From NCBI GenBank assembly GCA_016722375.1, contig JADKJG010000005.1, positions 310,001 to 374,000 on the forward strand: a stretch of 64,000 nt of DNA, written 5' to 3'. The stretch comes from Bacteroidota bacterium (GTDB lineage: Bacteria > Bacteroidota > Bacteroidia > Chitinophagales > LD1). The translations under genes were made by a program, and so were the position numbers. The notes below the pieces were generated by a model that saw only the letters and a list, made by a program, of their open reading frames with translations, was not told where the DNA came from and made no database searches. Of this stretch, positions 1-8,400 are shown piece after piece. Within the stretch, counting starts at the first letter, position 1; every line of letters begins with the position of its first letter.

Positions 1-688
1 CGGTACCGGTCTTGAATTGCTCGAACGCCTGCAATAAGTTTCCGACATTTTTTCGCGGGTGAATGGAGCCTACATAAACAAAGTAGTTCTTTCCATCGCT
101 ATATTTTTCTTTCACCTCTTGCTTTCTGTCTTCAGCTATGGGGCGATAAACCTCCTTGGCACCGTTGTACACCACATCAATTTTATCCGGTGAAATGTCG
201 TAGTATTTCACAATATCCTCTTTTGAAAATTCAGATACCGTGGCGATGCGTGCTGCTTTGCGCGCATAACGGGGAATGAAATATCTATAATAAAGCAACG
301 AAAGCCAAGGCACCTGATTCTTGAAATGCTCATAAGATAAGTCGTGCATTACCAGTACCTGTGGTATATCTGATCTTAAACAGCCAAAACTATCAGTAGA
401 AAGAAATAAGTCGTGTGGATTTCGTTTCAGCCAAATAGCCATTTCGATTTCAAACCACCAATACCACAAAATTGGCCTACGGGCAGGGGGCAGAATTACC
501 ATAGGTATCACGTTCGGCCCAAACAGAAACTCATCTTCATAATAGCTATCAAAAAGAAAGGTGAAATCTACTTCAGGATGCGCCTGCGTCATCCGTTTCA
601 GCGATTCGAAGGTGAAAAGACCGATACCCTCCAGTTTATTCTTAATCAGGAAACGGGTATTGACCACTATTTTGGTTCTGCGGCTCAA
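1..688 (-). CDS. Glycosyltransferase family 1 (GT4-like), 3' end outside window
   Basis: An open frame runs off the left edge of the window. It encodes about 229 residues resembling the N-terminal and central parts of a group 1 glycosyltransferase, which transfers a sugar from a nucleotide-sugar donor during surface-glycan synthesis. Readable stretches include VVNTRFLIKNKLEGIGLF near the start, a VMHDLSYEHF segment, RIATVSEFSKEDIVKYY, and the family-typical linker VYVGSIHPRKNVGNLLQAF near the edge. There is no ATG in frame at the expected start. A TTG at 688 is the best candidate, because an in-frame TAG lies about 40 bases upstream and conserved sequence begins directly after it. The product class is fairly sure, but the acceptor and donor cannot be told. 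Confidence 0.75.
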   Translation of the reverse strand, partial: MSRRTKIVVNTRFLIKNKLEGIGLFTFESLKRMTQAHPEVDFTFLFDSYYEDEFLFGPNVIPMVILPPARRPILWYWWFEIEMAIWLKRNPHDLFLSTDSFGCLRSDIPQVLVMHDLSYEHFKNQVPWLSLLYYRYFIPRYARKAARIATVSEFSKEDIVKYYDISPDKIDVVYNGAKEVYRPIAEDRKQEVKEKYSDGKNYFVYVGSIHPRKNVGNLLQAFEQFKTGT

Positions 689-1003
689 GTCAGGATTTGC
701 TTCGCAATAATATCCATTTTTAACCTTGAGCTACGAAACATATAATTATAGAAAGGGATTGTACAGGGAAACGGAAGTTCAGAAATTCATTTTTTGTTCA
801 ATCAGGACATGAATATAATTTCTATGGAAACCTACTGGTTCATTAACAACTGCGGTCTTCTGCTTGGTAATTCTCTTGTTAAAATGCACCAGCATAAGGC
901 CCATCTGGCTTTGCTTTGTTTCAACGACTAGGTGTATAAAAAATTGTGTGGCAGCCCTTAACTTATGACGAAAACGGCCCAATACCCTATCAACAGACGT
1001 GTG
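689..1003. other. Intergenic stretch without a supported gene
   Basis: This stretch lies between the start of the glycosyltransferase gene and the 3' end of the T9SS type B gene, both on the minus strand. Short open frames exist on both strands (for example 40 codons from the ATG at 809) but none has a recognisable protein pattern or a good ribosome site. No repeat array or clear terminator is seen. Confidence 0.4.
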
Positions 1004-2785
1004 CTACTTTACCAAAAGCAGCATTCCCTGTCGTTGCACCACCACCCCGTCATCGGCGGTGAACTCAATAAAATAAGCATAGCCTCCCGGTGGCGATGCT
1101 TTTCCTCCCTGAGTGCCGTCCCAGCCGGTGTCGTAGTCGTTGCTTTCAAACACCCTTCCGCCCCATTTGTTATAAATGATCATAGAATAACCTCTTTTCT
1201 CTCCATAGATAATGGTGGGTTTGAAAACATTATTCAATCCATTTGGAGCAAAAGCATTGGGGACATATATAATAGGCCGGTGGATGATGCACTTTTCGTT
1301 TGACCAACTAGAAAGTGTCGCACTGTAGCCGTTTGGTAAATTCAATTGATAGGTCGCTTCAATCCGATAGCAGAACACTCCTTTTTGATCCAAAAATTGT
1401 TGTAATGAATCCGAATATTCGGTAGTGCCTACGGGCAAGGTAGCGAGCAACTGGTAACCGGAACCGTAATTACGGTATAGTTTATAGTTGGTTACGGTAG
1501 CGTATTCCAGTTCAAAAGCATTCCATTTCAGGTTGGCGAGATAAAAATCATATAGTTCACCGTCCAAATGAATCGTTTTGCCGTAGGGTGTCGGATATTG
1601 GTTCTGACAGCTATCCACCGCCACCACTTGATAGTAATAGGGGTTCATATTTGGGAATACCGCAGAGTCAATGTGCATTTCAAAAAGTTGCAGTGGAGAA
1701 GGAACCCCAAACTGGTACACCGGTAAATAACTGGTACCGTTGGTACTCTGCATGATTTTATAAACAAGTAATTGAGCAATGGTATCAGTCATCCAAGTCA
1801 TCTCAATTTGGTCGTCTGTATTCACAGTCAGATTGGTGATATAGATGTAAGATGGAGGTTGAATGATAGATGCGTGCATGCAGACCATATTACTATTCGA
1901 TACAATGGTCGTATCAGCAGCACTAATAGCACGCACCACGAGACAAAGAGAATCGCCATCATTGAAATTGGTAAAGGCATAGACTAGTGTTCCCGGACCG
2001 GTGGTGCCGTCCATCGCAAAACCGGCATTGTTTTTATTCACCCATATCTGATATTCTAATACATCTGCCGGCCAATTGAAATAGTTGGTCCAGTTGATAT
2101 TCACCTGTCGTTGGCAGCGCGCGATAGAAGCAGTTTGATAAATAGTAAAATGAAAAGGAGTATCAAAGGCGCTTACTCCGCCACAACTATCTACCGCAGC
2201 CACTGTATAGACTAGCGGCTCGGTCGAGGGGTCTCCGGCAACATCAAGATAGGTGGTATTAAAGCGCCCTGTAACGGTACCAAGTGGAGTGGCATTGCCG
2301 TTTGCCAAGCCGTAATAGATAATGTACCCATGCGTTTGGGGTGACGAACTAGGCGCCCAGTTGAATATTACATCGCCCCCGGGGGTCACATCTACATTAA
2401 TAATTTTTGGTGTGGCTGGGTTCAGGTTATTGATAGTGTCCGACTGTAACGCCGTTGCACCGGGGCAATTGTACTTGGCCTCCATGTAAAAATACCAGGT
2501 AGTGGAAAGAGAAAGGTAATTGGCTAATACAAAACTGGTGGCAGACTGGGTAGTGACAGCAATCGGATTGAAAGGTCCGTTTGGCCCGTTTTGGGAAGCG
2601 TAAATGGTGTATTCTACAAAAGCGCCGCAGGGATTGGTAGGGGCATTGGTCCAATAGAGTGTGATGTTGCCATTCACGTTATTGTTCTCAACACACTGTA
2701 GATCGGGTGCAAGGATGGTTTGCCCGAATAAAGGCCGGAGCAACATTCCGAAGACAAACAATAAGATGAGGCGGTGCTTATTCAT
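1004..2785 (-). CDS. T9SS type B sorting-domain (gliding-motility-associated C-terminal) surface protein
   Basis: This is a secreted protein of 593 residues. The start at 2785 is chosen because it gives a clean signal peptide (MNKHRLILLFVFGMLL, then RPLFGQ); a further ATG 42 bases upstream only adds non-conserved residues before it. The middle contains several fibronectin-III-like segments of about 90 residues (patterns such as ITLYWTNAPTNPCGAF, VFNWAPSS, INWTNYFNWPADV, YKLYRNYGSGYQLLATLP). The last ~90 residues are a CHU_C/type B sorting domain: YVPNAFAPNGLNNVFKP, then YSMIIYNKWGGRVFES, GWDG and PPGGYAYFIEF. This domain directs export through the type IX system and cell-surface attachment. 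The ligand or substrate is not apparent, and no enzyme domain is visible. Confidence 0.88.
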   Translation of the reverse strand: MNKHRLILLFVFGMLLRPLFGQTILAPDLQCVENNNVNGNITLYWTNAPTNPCGAFVEYTIYASQNGPNGPFNPIAVTTQSATSFVLANYLSLSTTWYFYMEAKYNCPGATALQSDTINNLNPATPKIINVDVTPGGDVIFNWAPSSSPQTHGYIIYYGLANGNATPLGTVTGRFNTTYLDVAGDPSTEPLVYTVAAVDSCGGVSAFDTPFHFTIYQTASIARCQRQVNINWTNYFNWPADVLEYQIWVNKNNAGFAMDGTTGPGTLVYAFTNFNDGDSLCLVVRAISAADTTIVSNSNMVCMHASIIQPPSYIYITNLTVNTDDQIEMTWMTDTIAQLLVYKIMQSTNGTSYLPVYQFGVPSPLQLFEMHIDSAVFPNMNPYYYQVVAVDSCQNQYPTPYGKTIHLDGELYDFYLANLKWNAFELEYATVTNYKLYRNYGSGYQLLATLPVGTTEYSDSLQQFLDQKGVFCYRIEATYQLNLPNGYSATLSSWSNEKCIIHRPIIYVPNAFAPNGLNNVFKPTIIYGEKRGYSMIIYNKWGGRVFESNDYDTGWDGTQGGKASPPGGYAYFIEFTADDGVVVQRQGMLLLVK

Positions 2786-3075
2786 TAAATAAAGTCTGCA
2801 AATAAAAGGATTTGAAAACGAAGGCAAAGGTTGTTTTCAAACGAAGGAAAGGGGAAAGTATTTTATACAAACAAGCTGAAGAAGAAGAAAGTCCTACTCC
2901 AGACAATTAAAACATCATTTACTCCCTACATAAATGATGCCTTTTGATGGTCAACGATACCTTTAGCCTCAGTACACTTGCAATCTGCTTCCGACCTTTT
3001 GTTAAAGAAAATGAAGATTAGATCCCCCTCTCCTGAATTCCTCTATTTTGCAACTTCAAAATTAGGAGAAACGGT

Positions 3076-3816
3076 ATGCTGAAACTCAGGGCTGATAATT
3101 TATTAAAGACCTATCGCGGTCGCGCGGTGGTGAATCATGTTTCGGTGGAAGTGAACCAAGGCGAAATCGTTGGATTGCTCGGCCCCAACGGAGCCGGCAA
3201 AACCACTTCCTTCTATATGATTGTAGGCTTAATTCCACCGGATGAAGGAAAAATATTTCTCGGTGAGAAAGAACTGACCAACATGCCCATGTACAAGCGT
3301 TCGAAGATGGGAGTGGGTTATCTGCCCCAGGAGGCCTCTGTGTTTCGCAATCTCTCGGTGGAAGATAATGTGAAGGCGGTACTGGAAATGACCTCGCTTT
3401 CCAAAGCAGCACAAAAAGAAAGATTGGAGATTTTGTTAGAAGAATTTGGTTTGAACCGAGTGCGGAAAAGTATGGGAAACGTACTAAGCGGCGGTGAAAG
3501 GCGGCGAACTGAAATCGCTCGCTCACTTGCCACTGACCCAAAATTTATTTTGCTAGATGAGCCATTTGCCGGTATTGACCCCATTGCAGTAGAGGATATT
3601 CAGCGCATCGTTGAAAAATTGAAAGAAAAAAATATTGGCATCCTGATTACCGACCATAATGTGCACGAAACCCTCTCTATCACTGACCGGGCTTATTTGT
3701 TGTTTGAAGGAAATATCCTCAAACAGGGGAACGCGGATGAACTTGCTGCTGACGAACAGGTGCGCAGAGTCTATCTTGGCCAGAACTCTGAATTGAGAAA
3801 GAAAGTCGCGCGTTGA
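3076..3816 (+). CDS. lptB: LPS export ABC transporter ATP-binding protein LptB
   Basis: This is the 246-residue ATPase of the LptBFG complex, which extracts lipopolysaccharide from the inner membrane and drives it across the periplasm. Visible motifs are Walker A GPNGAGKT (residues 36-43), a Q-loop in LPQEASVFRNLSVEDNV, the signature LSGGERRR (from residue 137), Walker B FILLDEPFAGIDP (about 158-170) and the H-loop ITDHNVHET. The LSGGERRR signature, the VGYLPQEASVFR stretch and the length are typical of LptB rather than a general ABC importer ATPase. A ribosome site (aggaga) lies 8 bases before the ATG. The GH3 gene follows after 15 bases, probably in one transcript. Confidence 0.95.
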   Translation: MLKLRADNLLKTYRGRAVVNHVSVEVNQGEIVGLLGPNGAGKTTSFYMIVGLIPPDEGKIFLGEKELTNMPMYKRSKMGVGYLPQEASVFRNLSVEDNVKAVLEMTSLSKAAQKERLEILLEEFGLNRVRKSMGNVLSGGERRRTEIARSLATDPKFILLDEPFAGIDPIAVEDIQRIVEKLKEKNIGILITDHNVHETLSITDRAYLLFEGNILKQGNADELAADEQVRRVYLGQNSELRKKVAR

Positions 3817-3831
3817 GTATATCTTCGCCCA

Positions 3832-5358
3832 ATGGTTTCTTTTTGGCGCAACATCGCCTTTCGGTTTTATCTCAAGCATTTTTTTTCACCTGAATTTACA
3901 GCTGAAAAGTCATTGCGCGACCAGCAGCAGATATTAAATCAGCTTTGTCGCGAACTTTCTCCAACACAGTTAGGTGCTAAACTCGGTTTAGGTCACATTT
4001 CAACTTATGAGGAATTTAGAAATAAAATTCCTGTAACGCAATATGATTTCTATGAGCCCTACATCGCCCGTATTATGGCCGGCGAAAAAAGTGTAATGAG
4101 TTCCGGAGTGGTGAAGTGGCTGGCCAAAACAGCGGGCACTACAAGTGGCAAAAGCAAACTCATCCCAATTACTTCCCGGATCATTCATCGTAACCATGTT
4201 CGGGGTGTTTTTTTCAGCCTTTCAAAAATCCATCAAATCCATCAGGATTTTCATCTTTTGAACCATAAAACACTATTGCTTCCCGGAGGTATTTATGAAA
4301 CCTTACCAGTTTCGGGAATCACCATTGGCGATATATCCGCCATTATGGCGCTGAATGTCCCCTTTCTCTATCGCTCCTTTTATGTCCCTGATTTGAAAAC
4401 GCAGACACGTCCTGACTGGGAAGGAAAGTTGGAGCAAACCGTCCGACAAATCATTCATGAAGATGTAGGAACGTTAAGCGGGGTACCCACCTGGCATCTC
4501 GCTACCTTACAAAAAATGATGCATCATGTTTCTTTTCATAAACTAACAGACGTTTGGAAAAACCTCCGACTCTTTATTCACGGCGGAGTGAGCTTTGAGC
4601 CTTATCGGCAACAGTTTGAAGAAATAGCAGGTCGAACCGATTTTATCTTCTATGAAGTCTATAATGCTACTGAAGGCTTTTTTGGTATTCAAAAAAACAG
4701 CACAGGGGGAGATCTTTTGCTTTTGACTGAAAATGATATTTTCTATGAATTTATTCCTCTAAGAAAATACACTACCGGAAATCTTGAGGCTATCCCCCTT
4801 TCGGAAGTTGAAATTAATATTCCATACGCCTTGCTTATCACAGCTTCCAATGGGTTAGTGCGTTATGTGGTGGGTGACGTGCTGACTTTCACAAATCTTC
4901 ATCCCTTTTCTTTTCGCATTACCGGCAGAACACAGGAATATATCAATGCTTTTGGAGAAGACCTCCTGCTTGCTAACGTAGAAAATGCACTGATGAAAGC
5001 CTGTCAAATCTCGTCTTGCTCAGTGAAAGAATATACCGTGGCGCCTTTCTATATCAACATGCAGTCTAAGGGGCGAATTCAATTCCTCATTGAGTTTTCA
5101 AAAGCGCCTGAAAATCTCAAAGATTTTGAACTTAACTTAGACGAACAACTCAAACGGGAAAACTCAAACTATGCCCAAAAAAGAAGTAACAATTTGGCGC
5201 TTGCCCCTCTGGAACTCCTCTCTGCTCCCGAAGGAACATTCTACCGATGGATGTTCGCACAAAATAAATTGGGCGGCCAAAATAAAGTCCCCAGGCTGGT
5301 GAATGGCAGAAGGGTGATGGAAGAATTATTACAAGTTATCGAACAAAATATATCATGA
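3832..5358 (+). CDS. GH3 auxin-responsive promoter family protein (acyl-adenylate/amido-synthetase fold)
   Basis: This 508-residue protein belongs to the GH3 family. Plant members adenylate acyl acids and conjugate them to amino acids; the role of bacterial members is unknown. Supporting patterns are LAKTAGTTSGKSKLIPIT (the nucleotide-binding Ser/Thr/Gly loop), LSGVPTWHLATLQKM, FIHGGVSFEPY, YNATEGFFGIQ (the second ATP motif) and NGLVRYVVGDVLTFT followed by FRITGRTQEYINAFGEDL. It sits 15 bases behind lptB on the same strand, which suggests cotranscription and perhaps an envelope-lipid role, but that is inference. The family assignment is firm; the substrate is unknown. Confidence 0.9.
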   Translation: MVSFWRNIAFRFYLKHFFSPEFTAEKSLRDQQQILNQLCRELSPTQLGAKLGLGHISTYEEFRNKIPVTQYDFYEPYIARIMAGEKSVMSSGVVKWLAKTAGTTSGKSKLIPITSRIIHRNHVRGVFFSLSKIHQIHQDFHLLNHKTLLLPGGIYETLPVSGITIGDISAIMALNVPFLYRSFYVPDLKTQTRPDWEGKLEQTVRQIIHEDVGTLSGVPTWHLATLQKMMHHVSFHKLTDVWKNLRLFIHGGVSFEPYRQQFEEIAGRTDFIFYEVYNATEGFFGIQKNSTGGDLLLLTENDIFYEFIPLRKYTTGNLEAIPLSEVEINIPYALLITASNGLVRYVVGDVLTFTNLHPFSFRITGRTQEYINAFGEDLLLANVENALMKACQISSCSVKEYTVAPFYINMQSKGRIQFLIEFSKAPENLKDFELNLDEQLKRENSNYAQKRSNNLALAPLELLSAPEGTFYRWMFAQNKLGGQNKVPRLVNGRRVMEELLQVIEQNIS

Positions 5359-5374
5359 GCATTAAAAATCGGGC

Positions 5375-5402
5375 AGCCTGATTTGTTCAGGCTCACTTTT
5401 TG
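5375..5402 (+). terminator. Rho-independent terminator after the GH3 gene
   Basis: A hairpin with a 7-bp stem (AGCCTGA / TCAGGCT) and a 5-base loop lies 16 bases past the GH3 stop, followed by CACTTTTT. The gene on the other strand converges here, so the hairpin could serve both directions. Confidence 0.6.
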
Positions 5403-5408
5403 CCTCCT

Positions 5409-5438
5409 GCGTATAGAATCATTGCGTATAGAATCATT
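5409..5438. repeat. Two tandem copies of a 15-bp unit
   Basis: The 15-mer GCGTATAGAATCATT occurs twice head to tail and ends exactly at the stop codon of the giant minus-strand gene. It is a simple local duplication with no visible function. Confidence 0.8.
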
Positions 5439-8400
5439 TTATTGGACAATCATCTTTTCAGTTGCATTACTGTCCCCTGTAGATATCTTGACGAAATATA
5501 TTCCTGGAGGCAATAGATGATTGACATGAATACTCAATGTTTGAACAGAAGTTTCGGTCTCGCCGTCAAAAATTTCTGACATGACCTTTTGCCCGTTTAG
5601 GTCATAGATTTGTACATTTATTTTGTCGGAAGGATGAGTGATGCCCAAATAAATGTCTCCTTGAGTTGGGTTGGGATATAAGGTAAACCTACTTTCATTT
5701 TTCATTGTTACAGAAACAATATTAGAGTAGGTGTATTGCCCATCAAAATCTGTTTGTTTCAACCTGTAATATGAGGTTCCGTAAAATGGATGTTCATCAG
5801 TGAATTCATAAGCTATTTCGGTGGTGCTGTTTCCAGCGCCTTCTACTTGACCAGCTTCTTCAAAGTGGACAGCGTCTTCACTTCGCTCTAGCGTAAAATA
5901 ATCATTGTTAATCTCGAGTGCTGTCGTCCATTTTGCTTGAACAAAATTATTCTGAGGCATCGCATTAAACGATACCAACTCAATCGGCAATGCGTGGAGA
6001 GTATATCCTCCAAGGGTAAAAGGGCTAAATGAGTTAACGTATCCGATAGTTTGAATGCTTCCCTTGCCGCCCAAATTACAAGAAGAACCACTGACCACTT
6101 TGGCCGGCTCATCTATCCACTGATTGTCTTTCCAGTGAGCAACAGTAATATGGTCACATTCCCATCCATCCGATTGAATAACATCCTCCCAGAATAAAGT
6201 TAGTTTTATCGAATCGCTGGATATTTCCCGGCTCACATTCCAGTATTCGCGATCGCTGATGTTATATAATGGAGGAACTATAGGTGTCAGGTTGGAATAT
6301 GCCCTAGGGAAATATTCGGCTGTAACTTCAGTCAAGCTATCGCTGATTTCGCTGATGCCCACTCTTCTCCATCTTCCTCCTCCACCAATGGGAAATACAA
6401 AATCATCGTTGCCTACTTTAACCATCGGGCCATTGATATAGGCTATGTCAGAGCCGCCGGAAGCCGTAGAACCATTGAGCATGATGAGTTTTTGTTCCGT
6501 AGTTGTAGTTAACAGCCCTTTGGCTAAAATAAGCGCATCGCTCACTATGGCAGAAGCAGAACCACTCAGGCTCAGAGTGACCCCCGAGGGGTTATTTATT
6601 TCAAGCGCATTAAAGGTGGTGGATGTATTTCCTTTAATCTTTTGGGGAACAAGGCCGGAAAAAATGGCTAATCCGGTCGTACTATAGGTGCCACCGTTAT
6701 TTTCCCATCCTGCTGTATCGGTAATAGAAATAGTGTTGCCTCCATCGGCTAATGTCCCGGCGGAGAGCGTAATACCCCCTGTGTGCAAATCGTCATTCAA
6801 CGTTGTAGTAGCCGAACTGGCATAAGTAAATATCCCACCTACGGTTAATTCCATATTATTAATCAAGGTTGAAGATCCTTGGACTGTAAAATTACCATCA
6901 ATATTTGCCACACCTGAAATATCGTAGGGACGGCTGCCGGTAAATTTAACATGGTGGTAGCGGGCAGGAGCCAAGGTGGCCGTGTTTGCGGTTTGGTTGA
7001 TTGTGACCGTACCGCCAGAAAGGTTGAAATCACCCGTTAATCCCGGATAGGTTCCGTTGGTGCTGCGCTGCAATTTTAATTCACTATTCCCAGTCATGTT
7101 CAAATCAGCAGACCCGGTCAAAACGTAGGTGATCATATCCAAAATGGAAGAATCCTGAATGGTAACTGCATCATCAATCGCAATATTTGCAGGAAGAGAT
7201 TTTGTTCCTGAGTTGGAAGTCACGAGGCGATAGTATGTACTGGCAGGAGCCTTGATGGTTTGTGAGCCAGTGCCGCTATATTTTACTGTATTGGGGCTGG
7301 ATGAAACATTCAGAGTACCGGTGGTCAGCAGACTTCCGGTTACCTCAAGTGATGAATTCGCCGCATTAAGCCAGGTAGAACCGGCAACCGTACCGGTAAG
7401 GTTGCCATATATTTTAACGGTGCCATAATTAGTCATCGTTTTAGCGCCGGTGATAGCAAATGTTACAGGGGTGGCTGCAGAACCTATGGTCAGATTAGAA
7501 CCAACAGATATTTCTCGGTTATTGCTCATATTAAAAGTAGAAGTTCCGGTACTGATGAAAGCCCCGTTACCACTTAATACAGTGCTACTACCACTCAAAC
7601 TTACTGTAGCGGTACTCACCACGATGGTTCCGTCAATCATGCCATCTCCCACAAGGTTCAATGTCCCGGAGGTTTGAGTATATATAGCTGCTGCCGGAAT
7701 GTTAAGATCTCCGTTGATGGTGATGGTTCCTGTACTGGTTGTTGCAGATGTTGAATCAAGATACATACCGCCTGTAATCGTCCAGGAACTGCTATTATTG
7801 AATGTGCCGGTACCGGAAAGACGAATATCCCGATTCACCGTTAAGGTAGCAGTTCCATTGTCTTTCAGCGTTCCTCCCGAATTGATTTCGATATAATCTA
7901 TCGAAGCGTTTGAAGTGATGGTAACGGTATGTCCGCTATTGATAATGGCATATCCGGTACCGGAAGGCGTACAATCACAACTGGCTCCAGCTCCACCGGG
8001 AGTATAAGACCAGGTTCCAGCTCCAATTGTTACGTCATTCCAATTGCCGGTCTTGCGCGAAAAGTAAAACTGGCGAAGAGGAGTGCTGGCAAGATTTTTA
8101 CTTCCTATTACCCAAACATTGTTCAAGTCAGCAACCGTTAGCAAGGTTCTTTTTACGGTAGGGTTAATCACCGTACCGGTCGTTGCCGCGCTGGTTCCTG
8201 CCGAACCCATAGTGGCACCCGTATAGGTTTCTAACTTCAAATCAGTAGTAACTCCAGCATTCATAAAACCGGTGAAATACATATCTATCTTGTAGGTTCC
8301 TCCTGCTAAGTCTGAAGTGGAAAGAGTAGAGTTCATATCCGAAATGTCCTGGATGTTGTGACCTTCATTATCCGTATAGGTAACCAAGGTGATGGAGGTA

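Noticed and set aside
779..982. 67-codon minus-strand frame
   Set aside because: No recognisable pattern, no ribosome site, and no conserved context; not enough to call a gene.
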